This document shows, one piece after another, positions 8,866 through 19,390 of a stretch of DNA of 64,000 bases. The notes beneath the pieces were generated by a model. That model was not told the DNA's origin and searched no databases. It was given only the letters and a program-made list of their open reading frames with translations. Source of the DNA: Polytrichum commune. Taxonomy: Eukaryota; Streptophyta; Polytrichopsida; Polytrichales; Polytrichaceae. A program made the translations under genes and the position numbers. The stretch lies in assembly GCA_950295325.1 (NCBI GenBank), contig OX485806.1:30070001-30134000 (forward strand), given 5' to 3'. How positions within the stretch are numbered: the first letter of the stretch is position 1; every line of letters begins with the position of its first letter.

Positions 8866-10786
8866 GCAACATAGAGTGTGTCCTTCGCACTCCAAAATGT
8901 CCAAGCTCCTCGTGCACTTGCCGCACCAAAGAAGCTCTTTGATTTGGCCTTGGAACGATGCGCCTCGTTCCGTTCGGCCACACATGAAATAACAAGCTGT
9001 TTGCCCAACGAAACCTTGTTATCCGGTGACTAACTCTATCTCGCTCCATAGCAGATAGTCCAAGAGGAAATATCCCTTGCTGAAGTTTGTGCAAGACCGC
9101 CTGGTCTTCCCACACATCACTAACAACGAGAGATTTATCAACCTCCTCATCTTGTTCTTCTACAAGGATCTTAGCAGCCAATCCCGACATCATTGTGAGA
9201 TATGTGGCAGCATGCCAACCCGGCACTGCCTCACGATCACAATCTCCATGCCACCTGGCTCCAGTTAAATCCTCATCTGAAGGACTTGGATTGCGAGACA
9301 ATCCGTCTGCATCCAAGTTGGCAATTCCTGCTCGGTGAACAACTTCAAAATCATATTCCTGAAGTAACAATGCCCACCTAGCAAGTTTCCCAGTGAACTT
9401 ATCTGATTTCATAAGCCATTTTAAAGGCTGATGATCAGTCACCAAAGTAAACTTTTGCCCATACAAATAAGGTCGAAAATGTGCAATGGCCCAAACGGCC
9501 GCCAAGGCCTCGCCTTCATAAGAAGAATAATTAGATTCAACATTATTATTGCTTCTAGATGCATAAGCCACCACATATTCTTTTCCCTCTTCATCTTTCT
9601 GTATCAATACCGCTCCCAATCCCACTGCACTCCAATCCGTGTGCAATTGAAAAGCTCTAGACACATCCGGGCGTCGAAGCACTGGCGCTGAACTGAGCCT
9701 CTGCTTCAATGTATCAAATGCCTGTTGTTGTTCCCGACTCCAAATCCATGGTTGGTCTTTCCCCGTGAGAATGGTAAGAGGTTTGGCAATCAAACTAAAG
9801 TTCTTGACAAACCTCCTATAATAATTTGCCAATCCTAGAAATGCACGAAGCCGTGGTACATTACTAGGTGCGGGAATTTTGTGCAAAGCATCCACCTTCG
9901 CCTGTTGCACACCAAGACCGCCAGGAACAATCATGTGGCCTAAATAGGGCAATTGATCATGGAAAAACTTATATTTTCCATGATGTAAACGGAGTCCCCA
10001 CCGTTGAAGTCGTTCAAATACCGTTTGCAAATGTCTCACATGATCCTGTGGACTATTACTAAAAATGATAACATCATCAATGTAATATCTAGCAAACGAC
10101 AAACCAGCCAATAATTGGTCCATCACCCGCTGAAATTCAGCTGGTGCATTCTTGAGACCAAATGGCAGAAATTTCCAATGATAAAGTTGATCCTTGCCAT
10201 CTTTATCAATTCCCCAAAATGCGGTCTTCACCCGATCACCCAACAACAAAGGTAATTGGTGATAACCAGACCTCAAATCCAGAGTGCTGAAGATTCTAGA
10301 AAATCCCAGTGCATCAAACAACTTCTCCGGCATCGGCATTGGATATCGATCCGACTTGGTCTTGCGGTTGACTGGACGATAATCACCACACATCCGTTTT
10401 TCCGTCCAGTTGCCAAAGATATCCTTTTTTGAGGGTATAACCGTGGCACAAGCATACTCTCCATTGGAGAGTTCAATCAATTCTGCTGCCAATAACTCTT
10501 GACATCGAGTTTGAACACCCAACCTTTCAGAGGTACTAAGTCTGTACGGCCGTCTGAAAATAGGGTGGTCGTCCTCGAGTTGAATACGAACATGTTTACC
10601 TTTATATCCTTCAAGATCATGAAGACTAAAGGCAAAACAATTACGGTAAGAGCGAATAAATGCCCGTACCTTTCGTGTTTCGGCACCAGTAAACTTTGGC
10701 CCCACTTCAATTGGCCAATCGTCAAACTCCGTGGTTTCCTTCTTCATAGAAGGATTGCCACTTGGTGCCAGCACAGCCTGTGATTG
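8866..10786 (-). CDS. Gypsy reverse transcriptase, RNase H and truncated integrase
   Basis: About 640 codons in the polyprotein frame. RT has KRMCGDYRPVNRKTKSDRYP, FSTLDLRSGYHQ, WKFLPFGLKNAPAEFQRVMD and the catalytic YIDD (10084-10073). RNase H follows with FQLHTDWSAVGLGAVLIQKD, SSYEGEALAAVW and TLVTDHQPLKWLM. The segment ends in the integrase HHCC zinc-binding start VRQVHEELGHFGVRRTHSM, where CACTA sequence replaces the next codons, so the Cys pair and DDE core are missing here. It is separated from the methyltransferase block by a TAG at 10789-10787. The order RT-RNase H-integrase is that of Ty3/gypsy. Confidence 0.95.
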
Positions 10787-12463
10787 CTAGTCCGTGGAGA
10801 GGGCAACACCTTTGCCCCCATCATCTGCACTTGAATCCAAATGCGTATCCTCTCCACTACAATCAGTTTGTGTAGCTAAATAGCTACCCACATATGAAGT
10901 ATCACCAAGAAATAGAAGTGGAAACATTTTATGGGCCTCCAACTTCCCAAACTCTAGGGCCAAAGCCGAAAAAACATGTTGGGCTCGAAGCTCTTCCGCA
11001 ACATAAAGTTTCAAAGGAAATAATCCCTCGATGTCATTGACCTCAATGTGATCCTTGGATTGCGGCTCCATTGCCCCCTGACCATTGTTCTCTGTCCTCA
11101 GAGTAAGTAATTGGTCATCCATACGTTGTTGAGCAGCAAGACAAATTCCAATTATCCACACAATGCTATTAAGATCCATAGCTTGCCCCAATAGAAAACG
11201 TCTCTGACCTTCCTGAAGCCCGTGAGCAGCCGTGGTACCTGTAAGAAAACCCATGGCGCGTTCCCGCTCATCTGCCGTAGGCTCCTCATAAGTTTGGGAT
11301 TTTGAATCCCAAACCATGCCAGGTCCACGAGATCGAAATGCAAAAGATTGTGGATATGTCACAAAAGTAGGTAGTGCACCTCTCGGAATTCCCACCTTGT
11401 TAATTAATGCAAATGGCAAGGTGTCATCCTTGGTAACGGCCAAGGAAACACGATGATCATCTAAAATGTCATCCACCTTGCGATCCATAAGGCGGGGAAT
11501 GCGGACAATCGCCGCTGAAAGCACCCGAGGTGATACCAAGTTGGTCCAAAACCAACGAGGCCGATGAGCAAAGGATCCCAAAGATGCAGCATCCAGAAAT
11601 GTTGGAGTACCCAGAATTTGGTTAATGTACTCACCATCCTTCACCACTTTGTGCCGGGTATCACCCAATAATGGTACATTTTTGAAAATGTACCCTGACG
11701 GAGTTGATTGGTGGGTAAACCACCATTGCGTCAATCGCATCAAATCCGCAAACAAACTAGACCTAGGATCATCCAATCCCTGGCCAGTTCCTGCCCGCGA
11801 ATGGCCTTGACAAGGCCATCCTGCAATAATCAAATCCACGTGGCCCAACCTTCTCAAATCCTCATCATTAATCATAGTGACATCTTAAGGAAGTTGACCA
11901 CAACATCCATAAATGGCAGAGGCTGACAATTGTGCGGGGTATCTCAACAACAATTGTTGGATGTGGTGTCGGACGGCTCTGTTGGCTGCATACCCATTGT
12001 CCACATGAATATATCGCCAAACTGTAATTCCAGCTTCCAACACTGCCGCCAAACCTGTGCCAATGCCTCCAAAGATCTCCACAAGGACAATACCTTCATG
12101 TGATGGTTGCCAACGAATGGGTTGAGCAAAAGAAAATGAGGATGAAATTGGAGGTGCCTCTCCAAGCTCCAAATCCGCTACAATGTGTTGACAATGGTCG
12201 GATAACTCCTTAGGAGTTCGCCATGGTGGAGGTGGATCCTTGAAATGTCGAGCAGAAATTTGAAAAGATGGTAAAAATTGTTGTTCTGCCGCATTACAAG
12301 TGTAATCCATTGTTTCCTCCAATAAAACTGGAGCACAAGGCAAATCTGCAACTGAACCGCTGCAACCAAACATTGCCTCCGCAACCATAGTCATAGCAGT
12401 GGCTGCAAATGTGACGGGAATAAATACCTTCCTGCCATCTCCAGTGGACCATTCCGGTCTAAT
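10787..12463 (-). CDS. C5-cytosine DNA methyltransferase domain embedded in the gypsy polyprotein
   Basis: The fold is that of DNA_methylase (C5-MTase) enzymes, which transfer methyl from S-adenosylmethionine to cytosine. Motif I: EIFGGIGTGLAAVLEAG (FGGIGTG at 12073-12053) followed by YIHVDN. Motif IV: LIIAGWPCQGHSRAG, with the catalytic Cys at 11812-11810 in Pro-Cys-Gln. Motif VI: YIFKNVP (11686-11672), where the usual Glu of ENV is Lys. Motif VIII-like: HRPRWFW (11566-11546). C-terminal block: RERAMGF, then RRFLLGQAMDLNSIVW (about 11200-11156). A TAA at 11887-11885 falls between motifs I and IV in an otherwise continuous frame. A 120-residue linker then leads to RT. The domain lies after protease (TGA at 12466-12464) and before RT. 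This copy is almost certainly inactive (stop plus Glu-to-Lys). The closest host family (DRM, CMT, MET1 or DNMT3-like) cannot be settled by eye. Confidence 0.9.
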
Positions 12464-13543
12464 TCATGCCTCTTCCGTCCAATTATCCAAACCAAAGCCA
12501 AGTGGGTAAAGAGCTTGCTGACCAACAAGTATATCATAGTTGGTAGCATTAGTAACAACACACTTCATTGACAAATGAGTGTAAGTAGGCCCTGCCCCCA
12601 CATGAAAAATCAAACGTAGAGGTGCATTGGTGTAACCTGTTGCACGTTCAGTGTCCCCTACTAAAGTCACAATAGTGAATGGACAAGGATCCAAGCTTGC
12701 TGGCGTCAATCCAAGACTGTCAGCAAGTCCTTTGCCAATCATAACCGGTTGAGCACCGGAATCCATCATAACTCTCAGTGGTGTAGCACGGATAGTGGGC
12801 ATATCCGTGCGTGAAACGACAAACAAAGATTTGTCGTTCATCAGCCGTACAACTCCAGGTTGCAAATTATGCCGTTCGTGAACAGGCCTTGCAGAAATGT
12901 TTGCAAGATATGCCGCTCCCGACGCATAATTCGAAAATGACGTATCCACTGCTGACATTGATGCTGGAGGAATATCAGTTTGCTTACCAAAAGCAATGAT
13001 CGCCGCATCCGCAAGACTCGCTCGCAAATTGGCTAAGTCCTCCACCTCCTCAGCCACAGGTACGTCAACCACAGCTTGGGATACTTGAAGGGATGGCAAA
13101 TCCGCCTTACCTTCTAACATTCTCCCAGCTAAATGAAAAACTGCAGCAGGCTTGAAATCCGAAGCCATAAACTCCGAACCCAAGAAAATTGGCATATGGA
13201 GAATTTTATATGCCAATGTCTGCGTAACATCCTTCGAGATGGAATCCCCATCTCTCAAAGGTACAGGGTTTTTAGCCCCAACAACAGTGGTGTCTACCAA
13301 TCCAAATGAAAGAGGTAAACGTGTTTGACCAATTTGATCAGCTGGTCCGGCATGGCGAGGATGTAGCACCTCGTTGCTACCACCACTCGTGGAAGCCACC
13401 GCATCTGCCAATGTTTGTGAGCGAGTAGAAGCCGCCGCCACCACCTCTCCAGCTGCTCCAAACATATACATGTCCAAACCCGAGGTGCCACCACGCACAT
13501 GCGGCTCAGAAATTTGAGCAAAAGATGTAAAAGAGTTGAGCTT
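12464..13543 (-). CDS. Gypsy aspartic protease region
   Basis: In the polyprotein frame, a spacer of about 230 residues leads to a retropepsin-like domain with the active-site triad in LRVMMDSGAQPVMIGKGLAD (DSG near 12762). It continues through a GxxxATGYTNAPLRLIF stretch to NYDILVGQQALYPLGFGLDN near the C-terminus. A single DSG site fits a dimeric retroviral-type protease that would process the polyprotein. It is bounded by in-frame stops: TAA at 13546-13544 and TGA at 12466-12464. The next codons in frame lead directly to the methyltransferase. Confidence 0.85.
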   Translation of the reverse strand, partial: KLNSFTSFAQISEPHVRGGTSGLDMYMFGAAGEVVAAASTRSQTLADAVASTSGGSNEVLHPRHAGPADQIGQTRLPLSFGLVDTTVVGAKNPVPLRDGDSISKDVTQTLAYKILHMPIFLGSEFMASDFKPAAVFHLAGRMLEGKADLPSLQVSQAVVDVPVAEEVEDLANLRASLADAAIIAFGKQTDIPPASMSAVDTSFSNYASGAAYLANISARPVHERHNLQPGVVRLMNDKSLFVVSRTDMPTIRATPLRVMMDSGAQPVMIGKGLADSLGLTPASLDPCPFTIVTLVGDTERATGYTNAPLRLIFHVGAGPTYTHLSMKCVVTNATNYDILVGQQALYPLGFGLDNWTEEA

Positions 13544-14884
13544 TTACTCAAGCTCTGCCACCTTAGCCTCAAGACTCTGCTCCCTTGGAGACTTTCCAGT
13601 GACATAACTGGCAGGCCGCATCTCAGGATGAAGTTGGAAACAATGATCCACATCGTGATTAGTGCCACCACAATGGTTACATTTCAATTGTCTCTTCTTA
13701 GAATTGTCCCCTGCCTTTACTGGTTCCATCTTTTGTTTTAATTTTCCCAAAGGCTGAGTTTTCTTCTTCTTAGGACAATTGGGATCATTCTTCGAATGAC
13801 CAGCTTCTCCACAACCCCAACAATGCAAAATCTTTTGCTCCTTGACGGGTTGAGTCTCAACTAAACTACTAGTAGCTGTGACAATTCTTCTTGGTTTCGG
13901 ACTCTTTGTTATCCAAGATACCATATCCGTGGCATCATGTTGGCAAAGAGCCCGATCACATCTCTCAACCACGGCAAACGCTTGTGCAAGCGTAGCTCGG
14001 CCCTCGTAGTCGAGGATAATCCGAGGTGATGCCAACTCAAGTAGCCGCTTGTCAATCTTAGACAAAAAGATTTTAACAAGCTGACTCTTAGCAAAAATAC
14101 CTCCCGACTCCACAGCAAATCGCGCGAGTCGCGTATACATGGTCCGTGGAGTATCATCCTTCTCTCAGCGGAAATCCTGGATGCGCTGCATCTGGTCTCG
14201 CCGAAACCCACCATACTCCACTTCCAAATGTGCGACAAATTCAGTAAGGGGATTAAACGGAGGTGGTGGACCAACAACCGTCAATGCTGCCTGTGTAGCA
14301 CGTTCCACCCGTGAAAGGGTTGCCGTGCTACTGCTAGCCACCATTGGCCCAAGTGCCAGTTCCGTGTCCTTAGACTCCGCCGGCGATTCCTCCTCCTTTA
14401 AGGTGGGTGGAGCTAAGGTAGCAACCGCCCCATCCTTAAGGGCTGAAATGAGCTCAACCCGAGCCTCCCAATACTGCTCCACCTCCCGAAGTTGTCGCTG
14501 ATGACCCTCTATCCAGCGTTCATAAGTTTGGAGTGCCTCATACTCCAAATGTTGAGGCAGAAGTTCAAAGGCATACCAATCATTGAAATTGGAAGACCTT
14601 TGGCGTTTCTCCTTAATCCAGGTACGAAACCGGAGTTTCCAATCGGGCAAGGAAATGCCCCCAGCTCGACCTGAAAACCGATCACGCACTGAATTGTGGC
14701 GATCGTCCTCCATTTCGTCGAACGTGCCGACACTCCAAATCCGAAGCCTACTAGTAGTGTCCAACGCCGAAATAGGCTCAAAAGCCTCGTTGGTATCTAC
14801 CTCTGGCTCAAGATTTGTGGTATGCACGTCCTCCAAGTAATCTGGTGATGGAGATCGATAATATCGGCTCCTAGTTTGCACCAT
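13544..14884 (-). CDS. Gypsy Gag with two CCHC-type zinc knuckles
   Basis: The polyprotein starts MVQTRSRYYRSPSPDYLED at 14884. A long N-terminal region ends in RDQMQRIQDFR, where a TGA (14167-14165) interrupts the frame. It resumes with a Retrotrans_gag-like segment (TRLARFAVESGGIFAKSQL, then KRLLELASP). Two nucleic-acid-binding knuckles follow: CWGCGEAGHSKNDPNC and CNHCGGTNHDVDHC. A lysine-rich linker separates them. A TAA at 13546 marks the end of this block. Gag would package RNA into the particle. The ATG is chosen because it is the first in frame and follows the leader. Confidence 0.85.
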
Positions 14885-16594
14885 AAAATAATCACTTGAG
14901 TACCTGCAACTATCTACAAGGTAATGGCAACTTGCACCTGTTGCGGGCTATCTAAATGGCAATCCCTTGCCAAATGCCAAGTGTTTATGCCCCCAGAATT
15001 CCAAAATTGTGCAAAGGTTTGAGATTGGTAATTAAAATGAAAAATCAGCGTTGAAAAGGCTCATTTCCAAGGTGATTATGGACTCCAATCAACAAACCAA
15101 GTGCACCAATGGACTCCTAGGAAGATTTCACACAAATTAGGCTCAAATTTCACTTCGTTCGGAGTTAATTTGCTCCCAAAAACAAAAATCAGCGTTGAAA
15201 TTAATAATTTCAGCAATGATTTTGAATTCCAATCAACAATCCAATTACACCATTGGATTCCTTGGCAAATTTCACACAAGATAGGCTCAAATTTCACTCC
15301 AATCGGAGCTAGTATGCCCCCAAATTTGAACCTCAAAGTTTGTGAGAATTGGATGCCAAGTTTGAAAGGTGAAAGTAAAAATGTGAAACAAAACAAAATA
15401 AAATAAAATAAAAATATTTGTTTTAATTAAACAAAACAAAAACAAAAACAAAAACAACTTAATTAACTTTAATTAATTAACTTAATTAATTTAATTTAAC
15501 TCAACCTAACTTAATTAACTTAAACTAATGAACCTAACCTAATTAAGCTAACCTAATTTAATTAACTAACTTAATTAACTAATTAAGTTAACTAACTTAA
15601 TTAAATAACTAACTTAATTAACTTAATTAAGGGCTTAAAGAAGGATATCTTTGGTAATCAAGGGCTTACCTTGAAAAAAAGGGGGGGCCAGGCTGCCGCC
15701 GCCCGCCACCTGGGCCTGGCTGCCGCCCGCCTGCCCCCGACCCGGGATTTGCCACCCCCGGGATTCAGAATTGGAGCTCCAGGAGCTCCAAGAGCTCCAA
15801 GAGGGTCCGGTGAGCTCCGGATCCGTCCGGAGCTCAACCAAAATTAAAACTAAATCGGATTTTGATTGTGGTTTATGTTTGTATTTAAATTAAACTTTGC
15901 TTCACAATTTGCAAGCAAGAAAATGTGACTTGAGAATCTTGAAACTAAATGGAATCTCAAGATTCAAACATCAACAATTGAAGAAAATACAAGAGACAAC
16001 AAAAGAAAAATGGGAAGATTTCTCTCAAAATCTTCTTGAGGATTGCAAGAAATGACGAACTAAGCTTTCAAACACTTGTATCACTTATTTGCTCTCATTA
16101 CTGGGCCATTCTAGCTCAGAAATACAACCAAAAATGAAAAATTTGAATAATTGTTGTCAAGTATGAGGGTTTCTCTCTCCAAGCTTAAGAAACTAAAATG
16201 TCTCCTTACAAAGCTTAAAAAACTCTAAAATTCACACACAAGAGTCAAGCTATGTCTCACTCCACGAAGGGAGAATCCAAGAGTGCAAGTGGTGGAGAAA
16301 GAATGCAAAGGCTTTACTCATAATCTACTACACCATAGCCATGAGAAAGCAACAACAAGCTCTCTCTCTCTCAAAACACACTCACAAGACTTGACTTGAC
16401 AACAATGGCAAGTCAAGAGGCCTTCCTCTCCATACAACCCCAATCCTATGTGGAGTTCATCCATGGAGTGGATGAACAACTAACTTGGACTCCCAATGGA
16501 GTCCGTTACTCATCCCAACACACATGGACTCCTAATGGAGTTCATTTACTCCTAAATTGACGTAACTTAGCCCCCGATGTCACCTCACGTGACA
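14885..16594 (-). repeat. Probable 5' LTR and leader of the gypsy element
   Basis: The stretch between the gag ATG and the MULE coding frame has no coding support. Its outer edge reads TGTCACGTGAGGTGACATCG on the minus strand, a plausible LTR start. The inner LTR boundary and primer-binding site were not found, and the partner LTR is outside the window, so extents are uncertain. It contains a tandem duplication (about 15,041-15,330), an extremely AT-rich TTAATTAA tract (about 15,400-15,640), a GC-rich patch (15,680-15,840) and a short CT microsatellite near 16,365. Confidence 0.5.
15041..15330. repeat. Imperfect tandem duplication of about 146 bp in the leader/LTR
   Basis: Two adjacent copies each begin AATCAGCGTTGAAA (15041 and about 15187). 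Each contains CCAATCAACAA, a GGA(C/T)TCC block, ATTTCACACAA, TAGGCTCAAATTTCACT, a CGGAG word and a (T/G)CTCCC or TGCCCCCAAA end. They differ at many positions, so the duplication is old relative to the coding region or is a conserved LTR feature. Confidence 0.7.
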
Positions 16595-19390
16595 AAACCA
16601 TCACAACTAATATCAAGAATGAATTTGGCCTTACCTATCGTAGGTCCTCTTGTACTGGACACCTTGAGTGCCCAAACCAGAGTTGTGATTACATTTGCAG
16701 GAACAATGGCAAGGTAAACTGCACAGAGTGGTCTGGAGTGGCTTTGATACCATTTTCAATTGGAGGGGGTCCAAGTGAGAAATCCACATTAGCGTGTAAG
16801 GTTTGTCAAACACCTCCCATTTGCTTAGCATTATGTGATGCTAGAATCTACCATGTGTCGTCCAATGACAATGATGTCATTCGTGCTGCAATCCACTTAG
16901 GATGTCACAATCATCCAGTATCTCAAGGAACATGTCAAGATTCCATGGACATTATGTATGATTGTGTTGCCAAGGAAGTCCAGAAGACTCCTAATGCAAA
17001 GAACTCTGCTATCATCATGGCGGCAAGTAAGAACTATCTTGCGGATGCCTTGATTCGTCCAACTCCAAGCGGAAGCAACCTTCAAGGAGCATCTATGGAT
17101 GTTGTTATGGACCAGTTTGAGACGCTTACTTCACCAAACTTACGCAACTTCGTATCTGGAACAAAGAGATTCTTCCGTTAGGGGAGAGGAGTTACGGATA
17201 GCATTCTCAAACTCAAAGACTACTCCAACTTTGTTTTCATCCACCAAAATCAATTTCCAGGTCAAAACAAGGGAAAGGTATTTGTTTTTAAGATGTCCGT
17301 GGACCGTCCAGGGAGTGGTGTGGACTTGGTGAAGCGCATGCAACCTGGCGGTGACCTTCAAGATTGTTGGGTCATGTTCGACCATGTGAAGCGTGTTTCT
17401 AGTTGGACTACTATGGCATGCCATGTCTACGACAGCAAGTACTGTAAGGTAATGACCATTGCCCTTTGTGATATGCAATCTGAGGATGCAGAAGCCCAAG
17501 AGTTGTTTTGGCTTCATCTGAACGAAGTTATGCGGAAGAATGGATTAGAGACTACAAACTTCAAGGGCTTCATGGCTGATAGTGCTGGAGCCAATTGGCA
17601 CGCCGCTCGCAAAGTATATGGCAACGGAGATCCCAACAAATGCATGGAGAACCGGGAGCGGACATGTTTGTTTCACTGGACAAAGTGCCTTCAAAGAGCC
17701 ACCTCTAAAACATTCTACCGGATTTTCAAGACCAACACATCGCTATGTGCAAAGTCTGGAAGGATGCTAAGTCTCAAGAAGAAGCAGAAGCGCAGTATAA
17801 CGTCATTCGGGGTTGGTGGCTTTCATCTGGTGCTACAACAGAGGATGGAAGGCGTTCTCTAAATGACTGGATGGCATTCTGGCACTTTCGCTACAGACAG
17901 TGGGGCGGCTCTATGCAACTTGTAAGTTTGTGCATCACTTCACATGTTTTAATACACTAAACCTTCACTGTAATTCATATCGTTAGGCCATTACTCATCT
18001 TTGCATGTGGTTTCTCCAGGACCTCACTCTTGACGAGAGGGCGGACATGCCTTCTTGCAATCTAGCGGAAACTGTCCACAACAGATGGCTGCAACAGTCC
18101 GGAAACACAATGACATGTTTGTACGAGGCTACGGTGGACGATCTCGTTTGTGCTTTCATGCAGATTACAAGCTACCGATTTTGGTTGAAAGGGGGGAAGG
18201 GAGGAAAGGGACCAGACAAATCTGAACTTCGTTTACGCCATGCACAACGCTCTGGAGACCCTAAGCTAATAGCTGAGGCGGTTAACTCTTACCCTGGGGC
18301 TGCAGATCTATTGACCAAGAAAGGAGGCCTTGAGGGCGCAGAGATTTTTGGGTCCACAAAACGAAAGTTAGATTTGCCACCAGGATCAAGTCATGATTCG
18401 CATCGGTCGGATACAGTGAATTATTCTATTCCACGTGATGGTACCAGGTCCACTAAAGCACGCATTGAGGAGGAACTATCTAAACCTGACTCGGGCGTCC
18501 AACACACTACCTCCGTTTTGGAGACCAACTGCAATCCTTTGAAGTGGCACATTGCCCGTCTTTCAAGCAAATCCGCACGGAAATGCCAGGCCATGTGTGC
18601 TCATACTAATGAGAAATGCGATACCAGAGTAGGACGAGGTCCACATGGCACCCATGCCCCTACGTATGTTGGCGATAAGAAGGGGTACAAAACTCATCGA
18701 ACTATTTCTACAAAATTTTGGTTTTGTGCAGATGACATTAATCGATGTGTGAAGGGGACGAAGAAATTCTTTGTGGTAGGTTGGCCATTTGTTCCTATGA
18801 CCTGGCCTGTGAAGAAGGGTGCAAACTTAACTATGAAGGAAATCTTGGCTCTAGAAGAGGCAGGTTTCCAACTCCAACAACGTAGTGCCTTATCTCCGCG
18901 CCGTCAATTCCAGAATGCAGCAAACATGCCACTTCCAAGATCACATTTCCCAATTCCTGTGAATCCAGACTCACATCCTACAACTTGAGACGGTTTTGCC
19001 ATCAGAAGAAGCTCAGATGCACCCACTCCTGAGCATCGCAATAAGTGGAGCAGTGCAGGACTTATGAACAATTGTCATGTGACAAGCGTTACGTCCATAT
19101 CATACCCTGCATATGGGTGTGTTATATCCATGGATAGTGGTAATGGAAAGGTGTATTGTATTACCATCACCGATTTACCGGGATGTACCTGCCCCGATTT
19201 CATGAGCATGACATCAGAGACCTTAGGAAAGAAGGGTCAATGGAGGTATTGCAAGCATGTGTACTACATCTTTCGCTATTTCTGCAAAATGGATTACAAA
19301 GTGGACACTTTCATGCACGCACCCAGCTTTCGCTACAATGAGGTTATGCATATTTTAGAACTTGCTAAAGTTGCTGAACCACTTGTGTAG
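16595..19390 (+). pseudogene. MULE-like transposase gene with SWIM zinc finger, disabled
   Basis: The frame is open from the retrotransposon edge. It encodes a Cys-rich N-terminal region (SSCTGHLECPNQSCDYIC) with CKVCQTPPICLALCDARIYH, then a Mutator-type DDE core: DCWVMFDHVKRVSSWTTMAC (first Asp), FMADSAGANWHAARKVYG (second Asp) and CLFHWTKCLQ. A TAG at 17179-17181 lies in frame, and a one-base shift between about 17,690 and 17,735 moves reading to the frame with WKDAKSQEEAEAQYNVIRGW. A GT-AG intron spans 17,922-17,986. The last exon has a TGA at 18,986-18,988 before the SWIM finger LPGCTCPDFMSM...WRYCKHVYYIF (about 19,170-19,280). The N-terminus is missing because the gypsy element inserted in this coding exon. 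Confidence 0.7.

Larger units (their letters stand above)
8866..16594 (-). mobile_element. Ty3/gypsy retrotransposon carrying a DNA cytosine methyltransferase (5' part)
   Basis: Read on the minus strand from 16594, this element has a putative 5' LTR/leader, then gag (14884), protease, a C5-cytosine methyltransferase, RT, RNase H and the first part of integrase, cut at 8866 by a CACTA insertion. All coding blocks are in the same frame (start coordinates 14884, 14140, 13498, 12394, 11875 and 10774 are equal modulo 3), separated only by single in-frame stops. The upstream edge is defined by TGTCACGTGAGGTGACATCG (minus strand, starting at 16594), which abuts the coding frame of a MULE-like gene; AAACC at 16595-16599 may be one half of a 5-bp target duplication. 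The rest of integrase and the 3' LTR would lie left of the window, beyond the CACTA element. Confidence 0.85.

Noticed and set aside
10787-12463. The methyltransferase being a separate host gene into which the retrotransposon landed.
   Set aside because: It is in the same frame and strand as gag, protease and RT with no gap, no introns and no terminal duplications at its borders, so it belongs to the element's polyprotein.
16738-16755. GGCTTTGATACCA (minus strand TGGTATCAAAGCC), similar to a tRNA-Met primer-binding site of LTR retrotransposons.
   Set aside because: It lies in the coding frame of the MULE-like gene, outside the gypsy edge at 16,594, and no LTR-like TG...CA sequence begins next to it.
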